Part shown: positions 17,870-26,969 of the stretch, in pieces
Position numbering within the stretch: the stretch's first letter is position 1
Layout: every line of letters begins with the position of its first letter
Assembly: GCF_035621475.1 (NCBI RefSeq)
Contig: NZ_CP141799.1
Span: 2,406,501 to 2,470,500 of the forward strand
Source: Pseudomonas paeninsulae
Lineage (GTDB): Bacteria > Pseudomonadota > Gammaproteobacteria > Pseudomonadales > Pseudomonadaceae
Length of the DNA stretch: 64,000 nt
Reading direction: 5' to 3'
Notes under the pieces: model-generated
What the model was told of the DNA's origin: nothing
The model's database searches: none
What the model saw: the letters and a program-made list of their open reading frames with translations, nothing else
Made by a program: the position numbers and the translations under genes

Positions 17870-20800
17870 ATGAACCTATCCGCGCCCTTTATCCGCCGGC
17901 CGGTGGCGACTCTGCTGCTGAGCCTGGCGATCCTCCTGCTCGGCGGCGTCAGCTTCGGCCTGTTGCCAGTGGCGCCGCTGCCGCAGATGGATTTTCCGAC
18001 CATTACGGTGCAGGCCAGCCTGCCTGGCGCCAGCCCGCAGATCATGGCCTCGAGCGTGGCCACGCCGCTGGAACGCTCGCTCGGCACCATCGCCGGCATC
18101 AGCCAGATGAACAGCCGCAGCAGTCAGGGCAACACGCGGATCATGCTGCAGTTCGATCTGGACAAGGATATCAACGCTGCCGCCCGTGAGGTGCAGGCAG
18201 CGATCAATGCCGCGCGCGAGCTGCTGCCCAGCGGCATGCGCGCGATGCCGACCTACCGCAAGGTCAACCCGTCGCAGGCGCCGATCATGGTGCTGTCGCT
18301 GACCAGCGAGGTGCTGGACAAGGGCCAGCTCTATGATGTGGCGTCGACCATCCTGGCGCAGAAGCTCTCGCAGGTGAGCGGTGTCGGCGAAGTGACCATC
18401 GGTGGCAGCTCGCTGCCAGCAGTGCGGGTTGCCCTGGAACCGCGCCTGCTCGACCAGTACGGCATCGCTCTGGATGAGGTGCGCCAAACGATTACCGCCG
18501 CCAACGCCAAACGGCCGAAAGGCGCGGTGGAACAGGGCGACCGACATTGGCAGGTGCAGGCCAGCGACCAGCTGGAGAAAGCCGCCGATTATCTGCCGCT
18601 GATCATTCGCTACCAGGATGGCGCCGCCGTGCGCCTGGGCGATGTGGCGACGGTCAGCGACGGGGTGGAGGATCGCTACAACAGCGGCTTTTACAACGAC
18701 GAGCAGGCGGTGCTGCTGGTGGTCAATCGCCAGACTGGGGCCAATATCATCGAAACCATTGCCGGCATTCGCCAGCAGTTGCCGGCGTTGCGCGCGGTGA
18801 TTCCGGCCAGCGTCACGGTGCAAGTGGCGATGGACCGCTCGCCGGTGATCCGCGCCACCTTGCACGAGGCCGAGCGCACCCTGTTGATTGCCGTGGCCCT
18901 GGTGATTCTGGTGGTGTTCGCCTTCCTCGGGCGCTGGCGCGCAGCGCTGATCCCGGCGCTGGCGGTGCCGGTGTCGCTGGTCGGCACCTTCGCGGTGATG
19001 CACCTGTTGGGCTTCTCGTTGAACAACCTGTCGCTGATGGCACTGATCATCGCCACCGGCCTGGTGGTGGACGACGCCATCGTGGTGCTGGAAAACATCA
19101 CCCGGCATATCGAGGCCGGCGTCGCGCCTATCGCCGCCGCCTTCAAGGGCGCGCGTGAGGTGGGCTTCACCCTGTTGGCGATGAACCTGTCGCTGGTCGC
19201 GGTTTTTATCTCGATTCTGTTTATGGGCGGCATCGTCGAACGGTTGTTCCACGAATTCTCCATCACCCTGGCGGTGGCCATCGTCATCTCCCTGCTGGTG
19301 TCGCTGACCCTGACGCCGATGCTCTGCGCGCGCTGGCTCAAGGCCGAACAGGCCGAGCCGCCGGCCAATGCCATGCAGCGTCTGGGCGCGCGGGTGCAAA
19401 CGCGGGTGCTGGGCGTTTATCGGCGCAGCCTGGATTGGGCCTTGCAGCACTCCTTGCTGATGCTGTTCAGCCTGCTGGCGACCATCGCGCTGAATGTGTT
19501 TCTGTTCGTCAGCGTGCCCAAGACCTTCCTGCCGCAGCAGGATACCGGCCAGCTGATCGGCTTCGTGCGTGGCGACGACGGCCTGTCGTTCCAAGTCATG
19601 CAGCCGAAGATGGAAATCTTCCGCCGCGCGCTGCTGGCCGATCCGGCGGTGGACAGCGTGGCCGGTTTTATCGGCGGCTCGGGCGGGATCAATAACGCCT
19701 TCATGATCGTGCGGCTGAAGCAAGTGAGCGAGCGCAAGTTGTCTTCGCAACAGGTGATCGAGCGGCTGCGCCGCACGGTGCCCAAGGTCCCCGGCGGGCG
19801 GATGTTCCTCATGCCCGATCAGGACCTGCAGATCGGCGGGCGCGAAGGGCGCAGTTCGGAGAACGAATACATGCTGCTCTCCGGCGACCTCGACCTGTTG
19901 CGCCAGTGGCTGCCGATTGTGCGCGACGCGCTGCGGGCGCTACCCGAACTGACCGATATCGACGCCAAGGAAGCCGACGGCACCCAGCAGATTCGCCTGC
20001 TGGTCGACCGCGATGCGGCCAAGCGCCTGGGCGTGGACATGGCCATGGTCACCGGGGTGCTCAACAACGCCTTCAGCCAGCGTCAGGTCTCGACCATCTA
20101 CGACAGCCTCAACCAGTACAGCGTGGTGATGGAAATCAATCCGCAATACGCCCAGCACCCCGAGGCACTGGAGCAGATCCAGCTGATCACCGCCGCGGGC
20201 GCCCGGGTGCCGCTGTCCAGCTTTGCCCGTTGGGAGCGCAGCCTGGAAGAAGATCGGGTCTATCACCAGGGCCAGTTCGCCGCGGAGAATATCGGCTTCG
20301 CCCTGGCCGAAGGCGTCAGCCTGGAGCAGGCCAGCGTGGCGATCGAACGTACGGTGGCGCGACTCAACCTGCCGACCGAGGTGCAAGGTCGGCTCGGCGG
20401 CACCGGTGGCGCCTTCCAACAGACCCAGCAGAGCCAGCCGTGGATGATCCTGCTGGCGCTGGGGGTGGTGTATATCGTCCTCGGCGTGCTCTACGAGAGC
20501 TATATCCACCCGCTGACCATCCTCTCCACCTTGCCCTCGGCCGGGGTCGGCGCCTTGCTCGCCCTGCAGTTGATGAGCATCGAATTCAGCCTGATTTCGC
20601 TGCTCGGCTTGTTCCTGCTGATCGGCATCGTCAAGAAGAACGCCATCCTGATGATTGATCTGGCCTTGCAGCTGGAACGTCAGGAGCGGCTGAGCCCGCA
20701 GGAGTCGATCCGCCGCGCCTGCCTGTTGCGTTTTCGGCCGATCATGATGACCACCCTGGCGGCGATTCTCGGCGCCCTGCCACTGGTGTTGGGCAGTGCC

Positions 20801-20977
20801 GAAGGCTCGGAGATGCGCCAGCCGCTGGGCATCACCATCGTTGGCGGGCTGATTCTCAGCCAGTTGCTGACGCTTTACACCACCCCGGTGATCTACCTGT
20901 ATTTCGATCGCCTGCGCCACCGGGTCAACCGCTGGCGCGGCGTGCGTACCGACGCTGCCCTGGAAACTCCGCTATGA
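17870..20977 (+). CDS. muxC: MuxC, second RND efflux transporter subunit
   Basis: The 1035-residue RND protein starts MNLSAPFIRRPVATLLLSLA and carries GLVVDDAIVVLENI (proton-relay Asp pair) and [15 protein letters not shown]. Two RND genes in a row between one adaptor and one outer-membrane gene is the MdtABC/MuxABC arrangement. I use ATG 17870; a TTG two codons earlier is an alternative. The gene is 37 bp after muxB, and its stop codon overlaps the upstream start of opmB (ATGA at 20974). Confidence 0.9.
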   Translation: MNLSAPFIRRPVATLLLSLAILLLGGVSFGLLPVAPLPQMDFPTITVQASLPGASPQIMASSVATPLERSLGTIAGISQMNSRSSQGNTRIMLQFDLDKDINAAAREVQAAINAARELLPSGMRAMPTYRKVNPSQAPIMVLSLTSEVLDKGQLYDVASTILAQKLSQVSGVGEVTIGGSSLPAVRVALEPRLLDQYGIALDEVRQTITAANAKRPKGAVEQGDRHWQVQASDQLEKAADYLPLIIRYQDGAAVRLGDVATVSDGVEDRYNSGFYNDEQAVLLVVNRQTGANIIETIAGIRQQLPALRAVIPASVTVQVAMDRSPVIRATLHEAERTLLIAVALVILVVFAFLGRWRAALIPALAVPVSLVGTFAVMHLLGFSLNNLSLMALIIATGLVVDDAIVVLENITRHIEAGVAPIAAAFKGAREVGFTLLAMNLSLVAVFISILFMGGIVERLFHEFSITLAVAIVISLLVSLTLTPMLCARWLKAEQAEPPANAMQRLGARVQTRVLGVYRRSLDWALQHSLLMLFSLLATIALNVFLFVSVPKTFLPQQDTGQLIGFVRGDDGLSFQVMQPKMEIFRRALLADPAVDSVAGFIGGSGGINNAFMIVRLKQVSERKLSSQQVIERLRRTVPKVPGGRMFLMPDQDLQIGGREGRSSENEYMLLSGDLDLLRQWLPIVRDALRALPELTDIDAKEADGTQQIRLLVDRDAAKRLGVDMAMVTGVLNNAFSQRQVSTIYDSLNQYSVVMEINPQYAQHPEALEQIQLITAAGARVPLSSFARWERSLEEDRVYHQGQFAAENIGFALAEGVSLEQASVAIERTVARLNLPTEVQGRLGGTGGAFQQTQQSQPWMILLALGVVYIVLGVLYESYIHPLTILSTLPSAGVGALLALQLMSIEFSLISLLGLFLLIGIVKKNAILMIDLALQLERQERLSPQESIRRACLLRFRPIMMTTLAAILGALPLVLGSAEGSEMRQPLGITIVGGLILSQLLTLYTTPVIYLYFDRLRHRVNRWRGVRTDAALETPL

Positions 20978-22518
20978 GCATGCTGCCAATACCCGTAGGA
21001 GCGAGCCATGCTCGCGAAGCCTTTCCCGTGGCGAAGCCACTCGCGAGCACGGCTCGCTCCTACATGGGGCTGCTTGCGCTCAGTTTGCTGTTAAGTGGCT
21101 GCGCCATCGGCCCGGATTACCAGCGCCCGCAACTGACCACTCCGGAGCAGTTCAAGCAGATTGAAGGTTGGACCACCGCAGTGCCCAGCGATGCGCTGGA
21201 GCGCGGTGCCTGGTGGGAGCTGTACGGCGATGCCGAGTTGAGTGGCCTGGTCGGTCGCCTCAACCTGTCCAATCAGAACCTCGCCGCCAGCGAGGCTCAG
21301 TACCGCCAGGCCCGCGCGCTGGTACGTGGTGCGCGCGCAGCCTTCTATCCAAGCCTGTCGAGCAGCGCCGGAGCGACCCGGGCCGGGCAGGGCGGCGGCG
21401 ACAGCACCCTGCGCACCTCGGACGGTTTCAGTGTCGGCGGCTCGAATGCCGCAAGCATCTCGAAGAGCTACGACCTGAGCCTGAACGCCGCCTGGGAACT
21501 GGATATCTGGGGCAAGCTGCGCCGCTCGCTGGAATCGAGCCGCGCCGGTTTCGCGGCCAGCGCCGCCGATCTGGCCGCGCTCAAGCTCAGCCTGCAGGCC
21601 GAACTGGTGCAAACCTACCTGCAACTGCGCGTGCTGGACGATCAGCAGCGTCTGCTCGATGCCACCGTGGCCGCCTATGCGCGTTCGCTGCGCCTCAGCG
21701 AAAACCAGTACAACGCCGGCATAGTGCCGAAATCCGACGTCAGCCAGGCGCTGACCCAGTTGAGAAGCACCGAAGCCCAGGCCATTGACCTGAAGTGGCA
21801 GCGCGCCCAGCTGGAACACGCCATCGCCGTGCTGATCGGCGTGCCACCGAGCGAGCTGAGCATCGCCGCGCGTGAGCAATTGCCGGCCTTGCCCATGATT
21901 CCCGTGGCGCTGCCGTCGCAACTGCTGGAACGCCGCCCGGATGTCGCCGCTGCCGAGCGCCGGGTAATCGCCGCCAATGCCGAGATTGGCGTAGCCGAAG
22001 CCGCCTGGTACCCGGACCTGACCCTCTCCGCCACTGGCGGCTACCGTGGCAGCAGCTTTGCCGACTGGGTCAGCCTGCCCAATCGCTTCTGGTCGCTCGG
22101 CCCGCAACTGGCGCTGAGCCTGTTCGACGGCGGCGCCCGCCGTGCCGAGCTGGAGCGCAGCGAAGCGGCTTACGACCAGACTGTCGCGCAATACCGTCAG
22201 GCCGTGCTAGACAGCTTCCGCGAAGTCGAAGACTACCTGGTGCAGCTGCGGGTGCTGGAACAGGAGGCGGTGTACCAGCAGCAGGCACTGGACGCTGCCC
22301 GCGAGGCTCTGCGCCTGATCGAGAACCAGTACAAGGCGGGCACTGTCGATTTCAACAGCGTGGTCAACGTGCAAGCGACTGCGTTGACCAATGAACGCAG
22401 CAACCTGACCTTGCTGGGCAGCCGTCTGACCGCCAGCGTGCAGTTGATTGCCGCCTTGGGTGGCGGTTGGCAAGCAGCCTCTGCGGGTGCGGCAGTGCCC
22501 GTGGCCAAGGAGCCATAG
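20974..22518 (+). CDS. opmB: OpmB, outer-membrane efflux lipoprotein (TolC/OprM family)
   Basis: From ATG 20974 the product is 514 residues. Residues 31-44 form a lipoprotein signal core with lipobox LLSGC (Cys at about 43), followed by AIGPDYQRP as in OprM relatives. Two outer-membrane efflux repeats follow (AAWELDIWGKLRRS, ERRPDVAAAERRV). The first 30 codons are unusual: they are largely made of a REP palindrome (20995-21063) read in frame. Translation could start at 20974, coupled to muxC, or at ATG 21064 just after the REP. The latter would leave a signal peptide with no basic residue. The mature lipoprotein is the same either way. Confidence 0.85.
   Translation: MSMLPIPVGASHAREAFPVAKPLASTARSYMGLLALSLLLSGCAIGPDYQRPQLTTPEQFKQIEGWTTAVPSDALERGAWWELYGDAELSGLVGRLNLSNQNLAASEAQYRQARALVRGARAAFYPSLSSSAGATRAGQGGGDSTLRTSDGFSVGGSNAASISKSYDLSLNAAWELDIWGKLRRSLESSRAGFAASAADLAALKLSLQAELVQTYLQLRVLDDQQRLLDATVAAYARSLRLSENQYNAGIVPKSDVSQALTQLRSTEAQAIDLKWQRAQLEHAIAVLIGVPPSELSIAAREQLPALPMIPVALPSQLLERRPDVAAAERRVIAANAEIGVAEAAWYPDLTLSATGGYRGSSFADWVSLPNRFWSLGPQLALSLFDGGARRAELERSEAAYDQTVAQYRQAVLDSFREVEDYLVQLRVLEQEAVYQQQALDAAREALRLIENQYKAGTVDFNSVVNVQATALTNERSNLTLLGSRLTASVQLIAALGGGWQAASAGAAVPVAKEP
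20995..21063. repeat. REP-type palindrome inside the opmB 5' coding region
   Basis: Arms of 23 bp, gtaggagcgagccatgctcg... (20995-21017) and its complement (21041-21063), differ at one position that still allows a G-U pair. This is the GTAGGAGCGAGC..GCTCGCGAA class of Pseudomonas intergenic repeat. A degenerate relative lies at 44816-44898. Confidence 0.85.
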
Positions 22519-22547
22519 CCGGACTGCAGCGGGGCGCTTACCGGCAG

Positions 22548-22583
22548 TACTGGACGTACTGGACGTACTGGACGTTCTGGGCG
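22548..22583. repeat. 9-bp tandem repeat, three perfect copies and one degenerate
   Basis: TACTGGACG occurs at 22548-22556, 22557-22565 and 22566-22574, followed by TTCTGGGCG (22575-22583). It lies between opmB and the chemosensory operon, about 55 bp before the first start codon, so copy number could affect promoter spacing. Confidence 0.8.
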
Positions 22584-22638
22584 CTTCTGAGCTAGGGTTC
22601 AGGGAGGATCTACAGTCGGTGGTGACAGGGACAGATCT

Positions 22639-23118
22639 ATGGACAGATACGAGATGTTGCCCTTCTGGTTGGCCGAACAACGTTTAGCGGTAACCCTCGA
22701 TCAAGTGGTTCGCGTGCTGCCGGCACTGCAGACTACCCCCCTGCCAGGGGCACCCGAGACGGTCTGTGGGTTGGTCAATGTGCGCGGCAAACTGCTCCCG
22801 GTGGTGGATCTGGCCCGGCGTTTCGGTTGGTCCACGCCTGCGCTGAGCCTGTGGCAACCGTTTATCTGGCTGCGCAGTAGCACGCGTGAGCTCCTGCTCC
22901 CGGTGGCGCGGGTGGAGTCGGTATTTAGCGCTGTGGCCGAGGACTTCATTCCGGCACCGGATCCGCGGGTACCCTCCAACCTGCTGCGCGGTGTGCTGCG
23001 GACCCGCGAAGGCCTGCTGCTGATCCAGGACGTCGAACAACTGCTCAGCGATAACGATGAGTTGCAGCTGGCTGCGCTGTTGACGGACGACGGGAGATTG
23101 GCCGATGCAGCGGACTGA
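22639..23118 (+). CDS. CheW-like coupling protein (WspB position)
   Basis: The 159-residue single-domain CheW protein has the family core VLPALQTTPLPGAPETVCGLVNVRGKLLPVVDLARRFG. CheW links chemoreceptors to the CheA kinase. It is the first gene of the Wsp-like operon, and its end overlaps the cheR start by 14 bases. In the Wsp order (A-B-C-D-E-F-R) it matches WspB. The second CheW is three positions downstream, so the system has two different coupling proteins. Confidence 0.9.
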   Translation: MDRYEMLPFWLAEQRLAVTLDQVVRVLPALQTTPLPGAPETVCGLVNVRGKLLPVVDLARRFGWSTPALSLWQPFIWLRSSTRELLLPVARVESVFSAVAEDFIPAPDPRVPSNLLRGVLRTREGLLLIQDVEQLLSDNDELQLAALLTDDGRLADAAD

Positions 23119-24622
23119 AGCGCGCTGCTCGCCACGCCTGTTGGCAGCCTTGAATCACAAGGTGCATCAGCATCTGGGGATGGATTTCTCCGGGGCGCGT
23201 GGTGCCGACTTGCTGCGGCGTCTGCAGTTGCTAGCCCTGGAGTTGCAGGTAACGGATCTCGAGCATTGGCTGCAGCAACTGGCCTTTGCCGACTGGGATG
23301 CGGCCCTGATGCAGACGTTGATCCCCGCGTTCAGCGTCGGCGAGACCTATTTCCGTCGCGATGCCGAGGCGCTCGACTGGTTGGCCGCCAACCATCTGGG
23401 CCCGCTGCTGGCGCGCCGGCGCCAATCCGGGCAGCGCATCCTGCGTGTGTGGAGCGCGGGCTGCTGCACCGGCGAGGAGGCCTACAGCCTGTTATTTCTG
23501 GTCGATCAGTTGCTCGGTGCGGAGCGCGCTAGCTGGTCGTTGGAGATTGTCGCCAGCGATATCAATGCGGCGTTTCTCGCCCGCGCCGAACAGGCGCTCT
23601 ATGGCGCCCACGCCTTTCGCCACAATGAAACGCAATTTCGCAGTCAGTACTTTCAGGCCGAGGGGCGTTCGTGGCGGGTACGGCCGGCCTGGCGTGGGCG
23701 CATTCGTTTTATCCAATACAACCTCGTCGATGGCGCACACGCCTGCCTACTGCCCGCTGCCGACTTGATCCTGTGCCGCAACGTCCTGATGTATTTCTCG
23801 GAAAGTCGCGCGGCCAGCGCGCTGCGACGGCTACTCGCCAGCCTGAGTACGGAAGGGTTATTGCTGCTCAGCGCCGTCGAAGCCGGCATCGCCACCCAGG
23901 CCGGCCTCAACGGGCGCTGGGCCGGCAGTAATTACGCGTTAGACCGTGATGCGTTGCACCATCGCGCCTCTGCGCAACGCGCCGAGGCGCTGCACGTCCC
24001 GTTCAGCCTGCCTGCGCCTGCGCCTGCGGCGCCCGGGCCCGAACGCGTAGTGCCGGCTGCCGCTGTCACGCCTGTACAGAACGGCGCTGCCGCGCCAGCC
24101 CCTGCATTGTGGCAACAGGCACAGGATGCCTTGAGCCAAGGCCGCGGCGCCGACGCCCGAGAAGCTCTGCTGGGCTACCTGGCCTGCGCCGAGCTCAGTC
24201 ATGCACAGCAGCACCAGGCTTGTTTGCTGCTCGCGCACAGTTGGGCGGACCTGCAACGCTTCGAAGAAGCGCAGGATTGGCTGCAACGCGCGCTGTTGCT
24301 CGACCCCGCATCGGCCACCGCGTATTGGCTGCTGGCACAACTGGCGCAGCAGCGCGGCGATCACCCGGACGCGTTGCTGGCCGTGCAGAAATGCCTCTAT
24401 CTGGATGCCGAGTTTATCCTCGGGTATTTCCTCCAGGCCCGCCTGTTGCTCGTACTCGGCCGCCCCCAAGCCAGTGATAAAGCCCTGCGCGTGTGCGGGC
24501 AATTGCTCAAGGATCAGGATCGGCAGGCCATGGTGCCGCACGGCGACGGCATCAGCTGCGCACAGCTACTGCGTTTGTGCGAGCAACTACAGGAGCAACG
24601 GCACGCATGTCTGAACCCATGA
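23105..24622 (+). CDS. CheR methyltransferase with C-terminal TPR repeats (WspC-like)
   Basis: The 505-residue protein has an N-terminal CheR helical domain, FSVGETYFRRDAEALDWL, the SAM-binding motif VWSAGCCTGEEAYSL (about residues 115-130), and DLILCRNVLMYFS. A proline/alanine linker (about 295-330) then leads to tetratricopeptide repeats at about 335-470. This CheR-TPR design is that of WspC, which methylates a receptor lacking the usual pentapeptide tether. It adds methyl groups to receptor glutamates and is opposed by the CheB at 30950. The end overlaps the next cheW gene. Confidence 0.9.
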   Translation: MQRTEARCSPRLLAALNHKVHQHLGMDFSGARGADLLRRLQLLALELQVTDLEHWLQQLAFADWDAALMQTLIPAFSVGETYFRRDAEALDWLAANHLGPLLARRRQSGQRILRVWSAGCCTGEEAYSLLFLVDQLLGAERASWSLEIVASDINAAFLARAEQALYGAHAFRHNETQFRSQYFQAEGRSWRVRPAWRGRIRFIQYNLVDGAHACLLPAADLILCRNVLMYFSESRAASALRRLLASLSTEGLLLLSAVEAGIATQAGLNGRWAGSNYALDRDALHHRASAQRAEALHVPFSLPAPAPAAPGPERVVPAAAVTPVQNGAAAPAPALWQQAQDALSQGRGADAREALLGYLACAELSHAQQHQACLLLAHSWADLQRFEEAQDWLQRALLLDPASATAYWLLAQLAQQRGDHPDALLAVQKCLYLDAEFILGYFLQARLLLVLGRPQASDKALRVCGQLLKDQDRQAMVPHGDGISCAQLLRLCEQLQEQRHACLNP

Positions 24623-25236
24623 ACGATCCCCAGCTGCCACCGAGCGTCGATCCGGCACGCTGGGCGCAGCTGCACGAGCGTTTGGCCGAATTCGAACGGC
24701 GCTTGTTAGAGGGCTTCGCCATCGACCCCGAGGAACGCGCCGCGCGCCTGCGCGAACGCAGCCGGCAATGGGCCTGCGCGGCCGACGATCAGGCGCCCGC
24801 GGACGAGTTTGAAGTGCTGCGCTTTGGCATCAGCGGCGAGCTGTATGCCATCGCCAGCGAGCATGTCGCCCAGGTGTTGCCACTCAATCAATACACCCCT
24901 TTACCGAACACCCCGGCTTATGTGCTGGGTATCGTCAATGTGCGCGGGCGGATCGTCTCGGTGCTGGATTTACGGGTGCTGTTCGAACTGCCGGTCGACA
25001 GTCTGTCGGAGCGCAATTTTCTACTGATCCTGCACAGTCCCGAGATGGAGTTCGGCGTGCTGATCGACCGCGTGTTGGGCATCGCACAGATCCGTCGCGA
25101 CGCGCTGCAAAAGGCGCCGGCGAACCTAACCGGGGTGCGCGCGAACTACCTGCTCGGGGTCACCGCCGAGCAGGTCACGGTACTCGATGGCGCGCGCCTG
25201 CTGGGCGATCCCGATTTACCGGTGATGGCCGACTAA
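24607..25236 (+). CDS. CheW-like coupling protein with N-terminal extension (WspD position)
   Basis: Starting at ATG 24607, within the end of cheR, the product is 209 residues. An acidic, helical N-terminal extension of about 65 residues (DPARWAQLHERLAEFERRLLEGF, and RLRERSRQW) precedes a CheW domain (FEVLRFGISGELYAI, TPLPNTPAYVLGIVNVRGRIVSVLDLR). WspD has the same extended form. ATG 24619 is an alternative start. The extension may separate its binding partners from those of the first CheW. Confidence 0.9.
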   Translation: MSEPMNDPQLPPSVDPARWAQLHERLAEFERRLLEGFAIDPEERAARLRERSRQWACAADDQAPADEFEVLRFGISGELYAIASEHVAQVLPLNQYTPLPNTPAYVLGIVNVRGRIVSVLDLRVLFELPVDSLSERNFLLILHSPEMEFGVLIDRVLGIAQIRRDALQKAPANLTGVRANYLLGVTAEQVTVLDGARLLGDPDLPVMAD

Positions 25237-25267
25237 TCAACAACCCTGGCGAAGGAGATACACCTGC

Positions 25268-26905
25268 ATGATCGGTAAAACGCTACGGTTCGACATAGGC
25301 AGCAAACTGATTGTTGCCTTCGCCACGCTGATAATCGGCTTTGGCAGCCTGATCTTCATGACGCTGGAACGCTTCGTCAGCCTGCAGGAAAGCGAGGCGC
25401 GGCAATTCCAGGAGCAGTACGGCTGGATTTCCGACGCCAAGGAACTGCGCATCAATCTCGAGACCCAGCGTAACGAACTGTTGCAGGCGATTAGCGCAGG
25501 CACCGTTGACGGCCTGGATGAGCATGAAGAACGGATTCGTCAAAGCAAAATACAGAACGACCACTTGATGCAACGTATGCGCACGAGGGGGGGGGGCGAT
25601 CTAAAGGCCGCAGACCTTCTCGAACAGCTGACCGTGCTACGTGCCACGATGCAGGAAACCCGTGACAATCAGTTGCAACTGATCCGCGCTGGCCAATCTG
25701 TGCAGGCGCTGCAACTGAGTACGGGGGTGCAATTGCAGCGCATCGAACGGGTTCACGGCCTGGGCCTGCAATTGACCGAGTTGACCGAGCAGCGCATCGC
25801 CGAAGCCCAGCAACGTTCGCGCCTGGCGCTGAACACCTTGCGCGAACGGATGTTTAATTTGAGCCTCGTGCTGGTGGTGCTGGGCGCGCTCCTGGCCTGG
25901 TTGCTCAGCCGGCATATCGCGCTGCCCCTGGCGCGCCTGACCGGTTGGGCCGAGCAGATCGGCCGTGGCGAGATTCCCCGCGAAGTCATCGTCAGCTCCC
26001 GCCAGGACGAAGTGGGCAGGCTGGCTCAGGCATTCGCCAGCATGAGCAAGTACCTGCGCGAGATGGTTGAAGATATGCATGAAGGCATTTCGGTTCTGGC
26101 CAGTTCCAGCGAGGAGATTCTCGCCGCCACCAGTCAGGTTGCCACCAGCACCCAGGAAACCGCCACCGCCATCAGTGAAATCGCCACCACGGTGGAGGAG
26201 GTCAAGCAGACCGCGGTGATGGCTGGGTCGAAATCGCAGGGGGTCGCCGAAAGCACCGAGCGCACCCGTCAAGTCGCGTTGAGCGGCCGGCAGGCCGTTG
26301 AGGAGGCGCTCACCGGCATGCAAAAAATTCGCGAACAGATGCAGGCGGTGGCCGAAAGCATCATGCGTTTGGGCGAACAGAGCCAGGCCATTGGCGAGAT
26401 CGTCGCCTCGGTCGGCGACCTCGCCGAGCAATCCAACCTGCTCGGCGTCAACGCCTCGATAGAGGCGGCCAAAGCCGGCGAAATCGGCAAAGGCTTCTCG
26501 GTGGTCGCGCAGGAGGTCAAGGCCCTGGCGGAGCAATCCAAGCAAGCCACCGCCCAGGTGCGCGGGATTCTCGGGGACATCCAGAAAGCCATGACCAAGG
26601 CGGTGCTGCTGGCCGAACAGGGCAGTAAAACCGTGGAGGCCGGCTACGAACGGGCGCGGGCCAGTGGCGAGGCGATCCGCAGCCTCAGCGGCAGCATCGA
26701 GCAGTCCAGCGAGATGGCCCTGCAAATCGCCGCCACCAGCCAGCAACAACTGATCGGCATGGATCAGGTCGTCAGTGCCATGGAAAGCATCCGCCAGGCC
26801 AGCCAGGACAACGTCGGCGGCACCCGTCAGGTCGACCTGGCGGCGCGCAATCTGCACCAGCTGGGCCTCAAGCTCAAAGGCTTGGCCAGCCGATTCAAAC
26901 TGTAA
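25268..26905 (+). CDS. Methyl-accepting chemotaxis protein 1 of the Wsp-like operon
   Basis: The 545-residue receptor has an N-terminal membrane helix (about 10-33), a periplasmic four-helix-bundle type sensor (about 34-195), a second membrane helix (about 198-215), HAMP, then a long cytoplasmic hairpin with tip EQSNLLGVNASIEAAKAGEIGKGFSVVAQEV. Its last 270 residues (276-545) match the neighbouring receptor except for nine positions, whereas the sensor halves differ. The coding run of ten G at 25587-25596 encodes part of RGGGD in the sensor domain. RBS AAGGAG precedes ATG 25268. The ligand is unknown. Confidence 0.9.
   Translation: MIGKTLRFDIGSKLIVAFATLIIGFGSLIFMTLERFVSLQESEARQFQEQYGWISDAKELRINLETQRNELLQAISAGTVDGLDEHEERIRQSKIQNDHLMQRMRTRGGGDLKAADLLEQLTVLRATMQETRDNQLQLIRAGQSVQALQLSTGVQLQRIERVHGLGLQLTELTEQRIAEAQQRSRLALNTLRERMFNLSLVLVVLGALLAWLLSRHIALPLARLTGWAEQIGRGEIPREVIVSSRQDEVGRLAQAFASMSKYLREMVEDMHEGISVLASSSEEILAATSQVATSTQETATAISEIATTVEEVKQTAVMAGSKSQGVAESTERTRQVALSGRQAVEEALTGMQKIREQMQAVAESIMRLGEQSQAIGEIVASVGDLAEQSNLLGVNASIEAAKAGEIGKGFSVVAQEVKALAEQSKQATAQVRGILGDIQKAMTKAVLLAEQGSKTVEAGYERARASGEAIRSLSGSIEQSSEMALQIAATSQQQLIGMDQVVSAMESIRQASQDNVGGTRQVDLAARNLHQLGLKLKGLASRFKL
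25587..25596 (+). repeat. Homopolymeric G10 tract within a chemoreceptor gene
   Basis: Ten consecutive G residues fall in the codons for Arg-Gly-Gly-Gly at about residues 107-110. Such tracts slip in replication; a change of one base would shift the frame in the sensor domain. A base-calling error is the alternative. Confidence 0.85.
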
Positions 26906-26969
26906 GCAGAATCATCAAGGGCTTCACTACTGCCCCGCCGAGTAGTCCCAGGGACAAGGAGAAACGAAC

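Noticed and set aside
17876..19750. A 624-codon open frame antisense to muxC, and similar long antisense frames elsewhere (for example 5092-6579, 40176-41861, 42051-43274)
   Set aside because: They mirror strongly supported genes in high-GC codon phase, have no recognisable domains and read as low-complexity Gln/His/Arg-rich sequence.
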